Below the pieces are notes generated by a model. The model was not told where the DNA came from and searched no databases. It saw only the letters and a list, made by a program, of their open reading frames with translations. Of a DNA stretch of 64,000 bases, positions 19,990-29,671 are shown in pieces. Both the position numbers and the translations under genes were made by a program. Within the stretch, counting starts at the first letter, position 1. Every line of letters starts with the position of its first letter. This stretch comes from Desulfobacter sp. (lineage in GTDB: Bacteria > Desulfobacterota > Desulfobacteria > Desulfobacterales > Desulfobacteraceae). The stretch lies in assembly GCA_028768545.1 (NCBI GenBank), contig CP054838.1, positions 1,543,501 to 1,607,500 of the forward strand, given 5' to 3'.

Positions 19990-20454
19990 CAGAGGGCTTC
20001 CCTGGCCAAAAAAGGCAAGATGCTTTTGACAATTTCCACCACTGAGGACGAAATCCTGGGTATTGGCGGCAAAAATGTTGAAGGGTTTTATGCCTGCATG
20101 AAATATTTTCAGAGCCTTCCCAATGAAAACAATAAGGCATTTGTTGCGGCCTTTAAAAAGATGTGGGGAGACGACTCTGTGATCGGTGACGTGACCCAGG
20201 CCGCATACCTTGGCCCCTGGCTGTGGAAATATACTGTGGAAAAAGCCGCTAGCTTTGATATTGATAAAATTGCTGTGGCCTCTGACGGGATTGAGTTTGA
20301 TAAAGCACCTGAAGGCTATGTCCGTATCCACAAAAACCATCACCTCTGGTCCCGTGCAAAAATTGGTCAGATGCTGGCCAACGGCCAGTTTAAGATGCTT
20401 GCCGAATCCGATGATCTTATTGAACCGGATCCCTTTCCAGAAGGGTACAAATAA
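19990..20454 (+). pseudogene. urtA: urea-type ABC transporter substrate-binding protein, 3' fragment
   Basis: About 155 residues of the C-terminal lobe of a UrtA-like periplasmic binding protein (VEGFYACMKYFQSL, AAYLGPWLWKYTVEKA, GYVRIHKNHHLW). The first two thirds, including the signal peptide, are absent; the frame comes out of IS3-derived sequence and no other part of the gene is found to the left of the IS cluster. The transporter has therefore lost its binding protein unless another one serves it. The position directly ahead of urtB and the UrtA-like sequence support the name. Confidence 0.75.
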
Positions 20455-20485
20455 GTCGGCAGATTTTTTTAATGATTAAAAAACG

Positions 20486-20531
20486 AATGCCCCCTGAAAT
20501 GGTTGCCGTGTCAAAAATTTAAGGGGGCATT
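20486..20531 (+). terminator. hairpin between urtA and urtB
   Basis: Perfect 10-bp inverted repeat AATGCCCCCT / AGGGGGCATT separated by 26 bases, between the binding-protein fragment and urtB. Such hairpins commonly reduce read-through from an abundant binding protein into the permease genes or stabilise the upstream message. No long T run follows, so it would be a partial terminator or processing structure. Confidence 0.55.
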
Positions 20532-20586
20532 CCCATTTAAGAACGCTTTAAAATGATTTTTTAAGCATGATACAGGAGATATCCCA

Positions 20587-21537
20587 GTGAATGGTTCATT
20601 TTTTCTTGATATTTTTAACGACTATAGCGCTGATGAGCTTTACAGTATCTTTGTTATGCAGGGATTTGCAGGGATCAGTTTGTTTTCTGTGTTTTTGCTG
20701 ATGGCATTGGGGCTTGCGATTATTTTCGGGCAGATGAAGGTGATCAATATGGCCCATGGGGAATTCCTCACGGCCGGTTCCTATACAACGGTATTGCTCT
20801 CTGATCTGGTTACCAAATATTTTCCTGCGGCCCTGTCGTATTATTTTTTTATTGCCATTGTCATGGCCTTTATTGTGGCTTTTTTGCTCGGTTATATCCT
20901 GGAAAAGTATATTGTTTCTTTTCTCTATGAGCGTCCTTTGGATACCCTGCTTGCCACATGGGGGATTAGCATGGTTCTCCAGCAGTCTTTTCGTTTGATT
21001 TTTGGTGCACGTGAGGACTCTGCCACCATGCCGGATTGGCTTATGGGATCCTGGTCCCCGACTGAAACCATATCCATTCCCATAAATGGTATGTTTTTAT
21101 TGTTCATGTCCGTTTTGATGACCTTTATTGTCATCATGCTCATGTATCGATCCCGTTGGGGGTTGAGGGTTCGGGCAACCGTTCAGAACCGGGATATGGC
21201 AAATGCCGTGGGGATCAACTCTAAAAAAGTGGATCGCTGGACCTTTGCCATGGGCTGTGGCCTGGCCGGTGTTGCTGGGGCTGCCTTTACAACCATTGGC
21301 TCGGTCTCTCCTTCAGCCGGGTCTCTTTATATTGTGGATACCTTTATCGTTGTGGTTTTCGGTGGGGCCGGAAGTATCCTTGGCACCATACTCTCATCCT
21401 TTGGCATTGCCCAGTCCCAGTCCATCATGGAATTTTTTCTCACGGGTGTTCTGGCCAAAGTATTTGTCCTATTGAGCATTGTCGGCATTTTGATGCTGCG
21501 TCCCCAGGGGCTGCTGGCAAATAAGATCCGCCAATAA
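20587..21537 (+). CDS. urtB: urea/short-chain amide ABC transporter permease UrtB
   Basis: 316 residues with about eight hydrophobic helices, starting at a GTG preceded by AGGAGA. The motif GLAIIFGQMKVINMAHGEFLT and the C-terminal GVAGAAFTTIGSVSP/FGGAGSILGT are those of LivH/UrtB permeases. With UrtC it forms the membrane channel. The specificity to urea is inferred from the order A-B-C-D-E and the UrtD/UrtE sequences; other amides are possible. Confidence 0.8.
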   Translation: MNGSFFLDIFNDYSADELYSIFVMQGFAGISLFSVFLLMALGLAIIFGQMKVINMAHGEFLTAGSYTTVLLSDLVTKYFPAALSYYFFIAIVMAFIVAFLLGYILEKYIVSFLYERPLDTLLATWGISMVLQQSFRLIFGAREDSATMPDWLMGSWSPTETISIPINGMFLLFMSVLMTFIVIMLMYRSRWGLRVRATVQNRDMANAVGINSKKVDRWTFAMGCGLAGVAGAAFTTIGSVSPSAGSLYIVDTFIVVVFGGAGSILGTILSSFGIAQSQSIMEFFLTGVLAKVFVLLSIVGILMLRPQGLLANKIRQ

Positions 21538-21598
21538 GGATGCTCGTGTACCCTGACTGCGAAAAATATGATCGGCAATATTTATAAGGAAATTGACT

Positions 21599-22816
21599 AT
21601 GAATACTTTATTAAATAATAAAATTACCGGCAACAAGAGCGAGACCGTCTCTTTTCTCATCCTGGCCTTAATTTTGATTATTCTTTTTCCCCTGGTGTTT
21701 GATATTTTCAGGTTAAACCTGGTGTCCAAATATTTGAGTTTGTCCTTTGCCGCCCTGGGGCTGGTTTTGTGCTGGGGATACGGCGGAATCCTGAGTTTGG
21801 GCCAGGGGGTGTTCTGGGGACTTGGGGGCTATGCCATGGCCGCCTTTCTCAAGCTGGAAGCGGCGGCAAATATTGCCAAGGAAGCAGGTTCGGACCAGTT
21901 AAAAGCCCTTACCACAGTAGGAATGCCTGATTTTATGGACTGGAACCAGATTACTGAACTTCCCTATATCTGGTATCCGTTTAAGAGTTTTCCCCTCACC
22001 TTGGTGATGGTCCTGGTTCTGCCGGGAATCGTTTCCTACATCATTGGTGTGGCCATGTTTAAAAGACGGGTCAGTGGTGTCTATTTTGCCATCATTACCC
22101 AGGCATTTTGCTGGATCATGGAGATTCTTTTTGTGACCCGCCAGGGATGGACCGGTGGAATCAAGGGCATTACGGATTTAAGAACCTGTATGGGATGGGA
22201 TATCCGTACGGTATCGGCCCAGTATATCCTTTATTTTGTAACGGTTTTTTTGGTGATGGCCATGATTTTACTTGGTAAGTATATCTTAAACTCCAAGCTT
22301 GGCAGGCTTTTGGTGGCCACCCGGGATATGGAAAATCGTGTTCGGTTTTCCGGATATGATGTGGCGGATTTCAAGATTTTTATCTTTTGTCTTTCCGCGG
22401 TGATCTCTGCTGTGGGCGGGGCCATGTTTGTCTTGAACGTCGGGTTTATGTCGCCCAAATTGGTGACCATTGAACCCTCAATTTATATGGTGATCTTCTG
22501 CGCATTTGGCGGACGGCTTTCATTGGTGGGGTCCATATACGGCACCTTGCTGGTATGCTTTGGCCGGACTTTTTTTTCAGAGTTATTCCCCGAATTATGG
22601 ATGTTTTTGATGGGTACGGCCTTTATTTTGATCACTATGGTATTTCCCCGGGGGGTGGCAGGGATTGTTGAAGATTACACGTCAAGACTCAAGGATTTTT
22701 TAAAAAAATATGCCCCTGGATCCAAACAAAAAACGGCATTATCGAAATTGGATGACACTGAACTTGCCCTAGAACCGGTTTATGTGGAATTTGAAAATCC
22801 CAAAGGAGCTAAATAA
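21599..22816 (+). CDS. urtC: urea/short-chain amide ABC transporter permease UrtC
   Basis: About 405 residues, LivM/UrtC-like, with roughly ten hydrophobic helices. Typical elements are GLVLCWGYGGILSLGQGVFWGLGGYAMA and CAFGGRLSLVGSIYG near the C terminus. The ATG at 21599 is chosen because AAGGA lies nine bases upstream; the frame also opens at a TTG two codons earlier. Its TAA overlaps the urtD ATG (TAATG), so the two are translationally coupled. Confidence 0.8.
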   Translation: MNTLLNNKITGNKSETVSFLILALILIILFPLVFDIFRLNLVSKYLSLSFAALGLVLCWGYGGILSLGQGVFWGLGGYAMAAFLKLEAAANIAKEAGSDQLKALTTVGMPDFMDWNQITELPYIWYPFKSFPLTLVMVLVLPGIVSYIIGVAMFKRRVSGVYFAIITQAFCWIMEILFVTRQGWTGGIKGITDLRTCMGWDIRTVSAQYILYFVTVFLVMAMILLGKYILNSKLGRLLVATRDMENRVRFSGYDVADFKIFIFCLSAVISAVGGAMFVLNVGFMSPKLVTIEPSIYMVIFCAFGGRLSLVGSIYGTLLVCFGRTFFSELFPELWMFLMGTAFILITMVFPRGVAGIVEDYTSRLKDFLKKYAPGSKQKTALSKLDDTELALEPVYVEFENPKGAK

Positions 22817-23559
22817 TGCCATTAAAAGATTTTGTACTTTCAGTTGAGGGTCTTACGGTTTCCTTTGACGGTTTTAAAGCCGTGAATGATGCTTCCTTGT
22901 ACGTTGAACAAGGCGCCTTACATGTGGTGATCGGTCCCAATGGGGCCGGAAAAACCACCCTGCTTGATTTGATCTGCGGAAAAACCCGCCCCACGGCCGG
23001 GAAAATTAATTTTATGGGCCATGATCTCACCCATATGGCCGAACAGGAGATCGTGAAAAAAGGGGTGGGACGTAAATTTCAAACCCCTTCAATCTATCCT
23101 TCTTTAACCGTTTTTGAAAATCTGGAGATTTCATTTCCCCGGGGCAGGAGTGTGTTTGGGGCCTTAAGGTTTAAGCGGGATCAAGAGGTGATTGACCGGG
23201 TGAATGATATTGCCGAGATGATTTTTTTAAAAGATAAGCTGGACACCCCCGGAGAATTGCTCAGCCATGGACAAAAGCAATGGTTGGAAATCGGCATGCT
23301 CTTAATTGCCGATCCAGAACTTCTGCTGTTAGATGAACCGGTTGCAGGGATGAGTGTGGATGAGCGAAGGCAGACAGACTTGCTTTTGGAAAAAATTTCC
23401 AAGGAAAGATCCGTGCTTATTATTGAACATGATATGAATTTTGTGAGGGAAATTGCCCACAGGGTCACGGTCCTGCACCAGGGATCTGTACTTGCCGAAG
23501 GATCAATGGAAAGTATTGAAAAAAATAAAAAAGTGATTGAGGTATATCTGGGCCATTAA
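22816..23559 (+). CDS. urtD: urea ABC transporter ATP-binding protein UrtD
   Basis: 247 residues. Walker A GPNGAGKTT, an unusual signature loop LLSHGQKQWLEIGM (SHGQ in place of the common SGGQ, as is normal in UrtD), Walker B LLLLDEPVAGM and the H-loop IIEHDMNFV are all present. GVGRKFQTPSIYPSLTVFENLE is characteristic of UrtD and separates it from LivG. Intact. Confidence 0.85.
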   Translation: MPLKDFVLSVEGLTVSFDGFKAVNDASLYVEQGALHVVIGPNGAGKTTLLDLICGKTRPTAGKINFMGHDLTHMAEQEIVKKGVGRKFQTPSIYPSLTVFENLEISFPRGRSVFGALRFKRDQEVIDRVNDIAEMIFLKDKLDTPGELLSHGQKQWLEIGMLLIADPELLLLDEPVAGMSVDERRQTDLLLEKISKERSVLIIEHDMNFVREIAHRVTVLHQGSVLAEGSMESIEKNKKVIEVYLGH

Positions 23560-23621
23560 TCTGCCGTTGCTCCGGGTGTTCATCAAAAAATAAAAAGATA
23601 GGGAAATAAAATGCTTAGAGT

Positions 23622-24932
23622 CAGTGATGTCCGGTTAGGTTTTTGCTTGCTCAATAATTTTTTGATCTTTGATAATATTGTCCCTGTTTGAACTATGAGA
23701 GCCCTGCTCCTCGCAGCCAAACAGGTCATTTAGAATGGCGGTTCGCAGCTGCCGAACTCTTTTGATCGTGACCTTTTCATTAAACTGTTTTTGGCAATGG
23801 ATTGCCAGTAACAGGTAAGTAATAAGGCCGCCAAGAATCTGAACCATAAGGCCGTATTCACTGCGGGCAATGAGATGATATACCTTCAGATGTTCTTTCC
23901 ACCATTTGAAAAAATCCTCAATGGTCCACCGGAGTTTATAAATTGTTGCTATTTGTTCCGCTGTTAAATCATGCCTGTCAGTTGCCACATAGTATTTGAC
24001 GCCAGCAATTTTATAGCCAACAACCCGAACAGGCCTTTTCGTCTGGTTTTGATTCGGAGTACCAAGTTTAACCAGTGCATCATAAAAAATGTAGCTGTCG
24101 GAAGGGGTCTCGTGGTTATCAATAATTGTTCTTGTTGTCCTGGTTTTTATACGGCAGACAAAATGTTTGCCTTGCTCCTGAAGCAGGTCAAATTCTTTAT
24201 GGGATTGATATCCACGATCCATAACACCTGTTTGCCCCTTGGAAAGTATTTTGGGAACAAAAGTGCGTTCAGCGCCGTTGCCTTCAGTCAAAAAGATTTT
24301 GTTTGGGATTCCGTGATTAATGTCAAATCCGCAATGTACTTTGGCTTTTTTACTTCCTTTTCTGTAGTTCGCCCAGTGCATTGAAAGGACTGCATTTATG
24401 AGACTACCGTCAATGGAAACCAACTCTCCTAACTCGGCGTGTTCACCCGGATGACACTCAAGAGCCTGTTTATAAAGATCCTCAAAGATAAATTGCAGTT
24501 GTTCGAGTCCCCTGTGATTGATGGCTTCACAGAAACTACTACGGCTGATACCACCGTCTGGCGCAATATTTTCTTTAGCAAAAACATTCTCCTTGAGATC
24601 CTGAATTAAATGTCGGGCAGACTTGTGCTCCTGAAGATGGAAATAAACCAAAGCATTTATCTGGTCTTCGAATGTCATTTTTAAAGGGCGGTCTCCTCGA
24701 GATTGTAATTCCGGTGCTTTTGAAAGTGACTTTATCAGAGGGCACCTGAAATTGTCAAAGTTCAGGGACCGTAGTTGTTTTTTAGGGACTGAGATGTGCG
24801 TCATTTGAGCTCCTTGAGTTAAATTTTCAAGGCGCACAAAAATTTTTACGCACATTTGTCAACACAAAACAGACTGTTTTTTCAATGATTTTAGATGCTT
24901 TTTATATGCAACAACCTAACCGGACACTACTG
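23622..24932 (-). mobile_element. IS4-family insertion sequence, copy 2, inserted in the urtE start
   Basis: 1311 bp, same length and ends as copy 1 but reversed. The 9-bp target duplication GCTTAGAGT is perfect (23613-23621 and 24933-24941). Joining the flanks restores the original urtE beginning, ATG CTT AGA GTA AAA GAT, so insertion took place within the fourth codon. Only a few bases differ from copy 1, for example one Val/Ile change near the transposase C terminus. Confidence 0.95.
23635..24804 (-). CDS. IS4-family transposase, copy 2
   Basis: About 389 residues from the ATG at 24804, the same start as in copy 1 with the same AAGGAGC site. Same catalytic motifs (SIDGSLINA, VMDRGYQS, YKLRWTIEDFF). 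It is full length and one residue different from copy 1 near the C terminus (DNIIKDQ against DNIVKDQ). Confidence 0.9.
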   Translation of the reverse strand: MTHISVPKKQLRSLNFDNFRCPLIKSLSKAPELQSRGDRPLKMTFEDQINALVYFHLQEHKSARHLIQDLKENVFAKENIAPDGGISRSSFCEAINHRGLEQLQFIFEDLYKQALECHPGEHAELGELVSIDGSLINAVLSMHWANYRKGSKKAKVHCGFDINHGIPNKIFLTEGNGAERTFVPKILSKGQTGVMDRGYQSHKEFDLLQEQGKHFVCRIKTRTTRTIIDNHETPSDSYIFYDALVKLGTPNQNQTKRPVRVVGYKIAGVKYYVATDRHDLTAEQIATIYKLRWTIEDFFKWWKEHLKVYHLIARSEYGLMVQILGGLITYLLLAIHCQKQFNEKVTIKRVRQLRTAILNDLFGCEEQGSHSSNRDNIIKDQKIIEQAKT

Positions 24933-25635
24933 GCTTAGAGTAAAAGATCTGCACAGCGCTTATGGCCAGAGCGAAATTATCCATGGGGTGAGTTTTGAGG
25001 CCAATTCAGGAGAGATCATCGCCATCATGGGGAGAAACGGGATGGGTAAGACCACCTTGATGAAAACCCTGATTGGTATCAATCCCATTAAATCGGGTGC
25101 CATTGAAGTGGACGGTATCGATGTGACCCAACTTCCCACCCATTTACGGGTCAAAAACGGGGTGGCCTATGTGCCCCAGGGCAGGCAGATTTTTTCATCT
25201 TTGACCGTGGAGGAAAATATTTTTACAGGTCTTGAGTACACCTTTGATAAAAAAAGGGAGCTGCTCAGCGAGGTCTATAATATGTTCCCGGTGTTGTTTG
25301 AAATGAAAAAACGAAAGAGCGGAAACCTTTCCGGTGGCCAGCAACAGCAGTTGGCCATAGCAAGAGCCTTGGTGTCCGAACCCAGGGTCTTGATTCTTGA
25401 CGAGCCCACAGAGGGGATTCAGCCTTCCATTATTAAAGATATGGCCCGAATGCTCAATGAGATTAAATTAATGGGCGAATTGACCATTGTGGTATCCGAA
25501 CAGGTGTTGAGTTTTACCGTTGATATTGCCGATCGCATGTATGTGATTGAGTCGGGCCGGTTTATCCACGAAGATGTCCGGGGGGCAATTGATGAACAAA
25601 AAATGGTTCATCAGAAAATCGCGTACCTGGACTGA
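24895..25635 (+). CDS. urtE: urea ABC transporter ATP-binding protein UrtE, start replaced by IS4
   Basis: 246 residues in the present frame. Walker A MGRNGMGKTTL, signature LSGGQQQQLAIARAL, Walker B VLILDEPTEGIQPS and VSEQVLSFTV are all intact, as is the UrtE-typical YVPQGRQIFSSLTVEENIF. The original ATG (23611) is now separated by IS4 copy 2, but an ATG inside the IS end (24895) is in frame and adds a foreign leader (MLFICNNLTGHYW) before LRVKDLHSAYG. No good ribosome site is seen at the new start, so translation may be weak. A rescued rather than destroyed gene is possible. Confidence 0.75.
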   Translation: MLFICNNLTGHYWLRVKDLHSAYGQSEIIHGVSFEANSGEIIAIMGRNGMGKTTLMKTLIGINPIKSGAIEVDGIDVTQLPTHLRVKNGVAYVPQGRQIFSSLTVEENIFTGLEYTFDKKRELLSEVYNMFPVLFEMKKRKSGNLSGGQQQQLAIARALVSEPRVLILDEPTEGIQPSIIKDMARMLNEIKLMGELTIVVSEQVLSFTVDIADRMYVIESGRFIHEDVRGAIDEQKMVHQKIAYLD

Positions 25636-25644
25636 GAAACATCA

Positions 25645-26991
25645 CTGGGAAGGCAATAACACAGTAAGGATTTTTATGCTTGAAATGATGGTGTGAACAT
25701 GATCATGTTCTAATTTTTTTGTGTTATTCGCACAAAATCGGAGAATGAATTAATGTCCACAAGCTTCATATACCATGCCTTTGGCCTTCGTGACTACTTT
25801 TATAAAACAACGCGTTTCATCGGTGGAATAATCACTTTTGAACTCATACCAAAACCGGAGGCGGTAAAATGCCCGGAATGTAATTCCAGGTCCGTCACCA
25901 GGAAAGGGATTGTGACAAGAGATCTCAGAACAATACCGGTAGGTTCAAAACCCGTGATTCTCAGGACGGCTATCCAGAGAATTTGGTGTTCGTTCTGTCA
26001 ATTTGTCCGGCAAATCAAACTATCCTTTGCCCAGGAGGGGAAAAGCTATACCCGGGCTTTTGAACGGTATGTCTTGGAGTTGTCTCAGTTCATGACAATC
26101 AAAGATATTGCCATCCATTTAAGGATCAGCTGGGATACGATAAAGCAGATCCAGAAAGAAGACCTGCTGAGGCGTTATCGAAATATCCCCCTTGAGAAAG
26201 TCCGGCAGATTGCCATAGATGAAATTTCCATAGGGAAAGGGCATAAATACTTGACCATCGTGATGGATCTGGAATCCGGTAGAATTCTGCACGTGGGAGA
26301 AGGAAAAGGTGGTGAAGCTTTGAAATCTTTTTGGACAAAAGTGAAAATATCGAAAGCAAAAATCAAAGCCGTCAGCATCGATATGTCCCCGGCATACTTG
26401 AGTGCTGTTATTGAAAATCTTTCTGGTTCAGCAATTGTCTTTGACAGATTTCATGTTGTTAAATTGTTCAATGAGAAACTGTCGGATTTCAGGCGAAAGC
26501 TCTACAACCTTCTTGCCAATACCGGGCAACAAAAACTTCTGAAGGGAGTCCGGTGGCTTTTGTTAAAAAATCCCGAAAACCTCAGTGATGACAAGAAGGA
26601 GGCCCAACGGTTAGAAGAAGCATTGAAAATAAATCAGCCGCTATTGGTAGTCTACTACATGAAAGAGGAACTCAGGCAAATATGGAATCAAAAGAAAAAA
26701 GAAACAGCTGAAAAGATAGTCAGCAATTGGATCAATCTGGCCAATATTTCCAAAATTCCAATGTTGATGAAATTTGCCAAGACCTTGGCTGTGCACAGGC
26801 AAAGAATCCTTTCATACTATGATTACAGGATATCTACAGGTCCTTTAGAAGGGACAAATAACAAGATAAAAACCATGAAACGGAAAGCTTATGGATACAG
26901 GGATTCGGAGTTTTTCAGGTTGAAACTTTTGGACCTTCACAATAAAAGGTACGCATTAATCGGATGAACCAAAAATCAATTGTTCTCCCAG
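25645..26991 (+). mobile_element. ISL3-family element (boundaries tentative)
   Basis: The transposase gene is flanked by a possible imperfect terminal repeat: CTGGGAAGGCAAT on the left at 25645 and, in reverse complement, CTGGGAGAACAAT on the right ending at 26991. No matching 8-bp target duplication was found, so the ends are provisional. It lies immediately downstream of urtE. Confidence 0.55.
25753..26967 (+). CDS. ISL3-family transposase
   Basis: 404 residues, intact. An N-terminal zinc-finger-like group CPECNSRSV ... CSFC is followed by a helix-turn-helix (TIKDIAIHLRISWDTIKQI). The DDE domain shows IDEISIGKGHKY, SIDMSPAYLSAV and a C-terminal Glu in STGPLEGTNNKIKTMKRKAYGYRD, which is the ISL3 signature. 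An AATCGGAGAATG ribosome-site region precedes the ATG. Confidence 0.9.
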   Translation: MSTSFIYHAFGLRDYFYKTTRFIGGIITFELIPKPEAVKCPECNSRSVTRKGIVTRDLRTIPVGSKPVILRTAIQRIWCSFCQFVRQIKLSFAQEGKSYTRAFERYVLELSQFMTIKDIAIHLRISWDTIKQIQKEDLLRRYRNIPLEKVRQIAIDEISIGKGHKYLTIVMDLESGRILHVGEGKGGEALKSFWTKVKISKAKIKAVSIDMSPAYLSAVIENLSGSAIVFDRFHVVKLFNEKLSDFRRKLYNLLANTGQQKLLKGVRWLLLKNPENLSDDKKEAQRLEEALKINQPLLVVYYMKEELRQIWNQKKKETAEKIVSNWINLANISKIPMLMKFAKTLAVHRQRILSYYDYRISTGPLEGTNNKIKTMKRKAYGYRDSEFFRLKLLDLHNKRYALIG

Positions 26992-27267
26992 GACTGATCC
27001 GGATGAACCCAAATCCACCGCTTGATTTTATATTTGTTCAAATATTGGGGAGGTCCCGTGCTTTCCTGGCCTTCAGGCGGTACCATATTGCGGTGCCAAG
27101 CCAGCGACGAATGAGGTGTATCAGTCATACTCAGCAGTGAGGAGCAAACCAAGGCAACAAAGAAGATTGTTCTGTATGCTGGATCAGGGAGTATTTACTT
27201 GAGAAGGGCAGATAATAGTGGTACTTTCAAATGTCTAATATTCATCTCTTTGGAGCTGATACCGGGA
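26992..27267. other. non-coding junction between ISL3 and glpA
   Basis: No supported gene. A near repeat of CGGATGAACC occurs at 26970 and again near 27000. A short open frame from about 27003 (about 46 codons) matches nothing I recognise. It may hold residues of another mobile element and the former glp promoter. TTTGGAG before the glpA ATG at 27268 is a possible ribosome site. Confidence 0.4.
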
Positions 27268-27385
27268 ATGAAACATATTATTGAGACCCAGGTACTGATC
27301 ATGGGAGGCGGGGCAACCGGCACCGGACTTGCCCGGGATCTTGCCCTTCGCAATATTTGTACTATTCTGGTGGAAAATCGGGAAT
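27268..27385 (+). pseudogene. glpA: anaerobic glycerol-3-phosphate dehydrogenase subunit A, 5' fragment
   Basis: The first 39 or so residues of GlpA, including the FAD-binding Rossmann motif VLIMGGGATGTGLARDLALR. The frame is cut at 27386 by the right end of IS256 copy 2 and then runs through IS sequence to a stop. The remainder of the gene continues after the IS at 28411, with an internal segment missing. Confidence 0.8.
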
Positions 27386-28410
27386 GTTCAGAATTCTGTG
27401 TCACGGTTTCGGTTCTCGGATCTGCCTCAGCGCCAGCGGAAGTAAAAGTCAGGTCCGAGAATGGGCCTTCAATCAGCCACGTCGGAGGAGTTGACTTTTG
27501 CTGGAGTGGAGTTCCTGGAACCATCTTTTCCATCTGTAAATAAATCCCTATCAAATTCCCAGCTCTTTATCCAGCCGGCCTTCAAAGAAAATTGCCAACT
27601 GGGAAATTGTCAGTGACCAATTTTGAATCGGCATTGTCCATTTTTTACTGGCGTTCTGGATCCCCATGTAAAGCAGCTTTAACAGGCTGTCCTGGTTCGG
27701 GAATGATCCCTTTGTTTTGGTCAGTTTTCGAAACTGTCGATGCACAGCCTCAATGGTATTTGTGGTGTATATTATCCGTCGAATCTCTTCTGGATATTTA
27801 AAGAAATGACTGAGGCGTTCCCAGTTGTTCCGCCAGGATTTTATCACAATCGGGTATTTGTCATTCCATTTATTTTCCAAGATATCCAGTTCTTCTTCGG
27901 CCAGATCCTTATTGACCGCTTTATAAACACGTTTTAGATCTGCCATAAATTCCTTTTTATTTTTGGAACCAACGTATTTCAATGAATTTCGGATCTGGTG
28001 GACTACGCAGAGTTGAACTTCTGTGTCCGGGAATATGGTCTCAATGGCCTCGGGAAAACCTTTTAGACCATCAACACAGGCAATCAGGATATCTTTTACC
28101 CCTCGGTTTGAAAGGTCTGTTAACACCTGCAGCCAGAAGTTCGCACCCTCATTCTCGGATATGTACAGCCCAAGAACCTCTTTGCGGCCCTCGATATTCA
28201 CCCCAAGAATTGTGTAAACGGCCTTGCTGCCGACCTTTCCGTTTTCTCGTACTTTATAATGTATGGCATCAAGCCATACGATTGGGTACACATTTTCCAA
28301 CGGCCTGGCCTGCCATTCTTTGACGGTATGGATGATTTTATCGGTAATGGTGCTCAGAGTGGCATTTGAAATCTCAAGTCCATAGATTTCCTGTAAATGG
28401 GAAGCCATAT
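27386..28410 (-). mobile_element. IS256-family element, copy 2, 5'-truncated
   Basis: The right terminal repeat GTTCAGAATTCTGTGTCA is intact at 27386. The match to copy 1 stops at about 28410, in the codons just before MASHLQEIYG, so the first third of the transposase gene and the left terminal repeat are gone. No target duplication. Sequence is nearly identical to copies 1 and 3 and shares with copy 3 two base differences from copy 1. Confidence 0.85.
27551..28408 (-). pseudogene. IS256-family transposase, 5'-truncated
   Basis: Contains residues from about 118 to 403 of the intact protein, with all three catalytic motifs (WLDAIHY, CVDGLKG, TIEAVHRQF) but lacking the N-terminal DNA-binding part. 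The open frame extends on this strand into antisense glpA sequence up to 28471, giving a chimeric N terminus without meaning. Confidence 0.85.
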
Positions 28411-29671
28411 TGCCGATTTCCCAGGACTCTGCCAAAAGGCCCAGATTCCCTGCAGGCGCCTGGATATTCAAACTGCTCGGGACAAGGCTCCCTGCCTTTC
28501 AAAGGAGGTGATTGCCGCATATGAAGTTCCGGATGCTGCAATTGATCCGTTTAAACTTGCCATTGAAAATATGACTCAGGCCCGGGGACTTGGGGCAAGC
28601 TATCTTTCCCGTTCCAGGGTCGTTGGATTTGATCTGGACAAAAAAGGGATCTGCCTTGTCCGGGTGGAAAACACCCGGACCCGGGATATTTTCGGCATCA
28701 AGGCCGATGTTTATGTCAGCGCCTCTGGCGCCTGGGCCGGCGGTCTGTCAGCCATGGCCGGCATTGAAATTCCCATGGTATTTTCCACGGGCAGCCTGTT
28801 GGTGACAGGCCAGCGCCTGGCAAAACCGGTGATCAACCGGCTGCGAACGGCCAGTGACGGCGATATCCTGGTGCCGGGCGGGATGGTTTCCATTCTCGGC
28901 ACCACCTCTGTCCGGGTGGATTGCCCTGACCGGGTTTTTCCCACTGTGGAAGAGGTGGATCTCATCATTAACCAGGGCTGCCAAATGGTGCCGGGCCTGG
29001 AAAAACGGCGGTATATCCGCTCCTATTGCGGGGTGCGTCCTCTTGTCGGCTCCAAACCCGGGGATGACAGGGCCGTGACCCGGGGGTTTTGTCTCATGGA
29101 TCATTCAAGGGAGGGGTTTGATAATTTTGTGACCATTACCTCGGGCAAGCTGACCACCTACCGGCTCATGGCTGAAAAGACCGCTGATTTGGTCTGTGAA
29201 AAACTGGGCTTAAGCCGGGCCTGCAGGACAGGGGAACTGCCTTTGCCCATGGCCGAGACCGGAGACTGGACTCAGCCGGGTGCTGCCCTGCGCTATGGGT
29301 TTGCCCTGCCTGATGTGAACGACAAAATCTTGTGCGAATGTGAAATGGTGCCTTCTTCAGCTGTTGATGCCATTGTGGCTGATATAAAAAGGCAAAAGGG
29401 TGTGCCCGATCTTTTGTCCATTGCATTGAGAAGCCGTATGGGAAAGGGCCCCTGCCAGGGTTCCACCTGCAGTGGCCGGGTCCTTTGCCATCTTTATGAC
29501 ACAGGAGAGGTTCAGGCAAGGGAAGGGATTCAGGAGATTAAACATTTTTTAAACGAACGGTGGAAGGGGGAGCATGCCCTGCTATGGGGGGATAGCTTGT
29601 CCCAGTCTTCTTTAAAAGAAATGATTCATTGCGGCTTGTTCTGTCTGGAGATGGACCATGAAGACAGGTGA
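28411..29671 (+). pseudogene. glpA: anaerobic glycerol-3-phosphate dehydrogenase subunit A, 3' fragment
   Basis: About 419 residues of GlpA: the FAD/substrate domain (ARGLGASYLSRSRVVGF, KADVYVSASGAWAGG, RSYCGVRPLVG) and the C-terminal BFD-like [2Fe-2S] part with cysteines in LCECEMV ... GPCQGSTCSGRVLC. The frame is open from 28397 inside the IS, so a truncated product lacking the FAD dinucleotide fold could be made but should be inactive. Comparison with the usual GlpA arrangement suggests a segment of some 60-80 residues between the two fragments was deleted. It overlaps glpB by 14 bases. Confidence 0.8.

Noticed and set aside
27199..27543. A 114-residue open frame covering the glpA start and IS256 end
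   Set aside because: It is a chimera of about 39 GlpA residues with IS sequence read in a meaningless direction.
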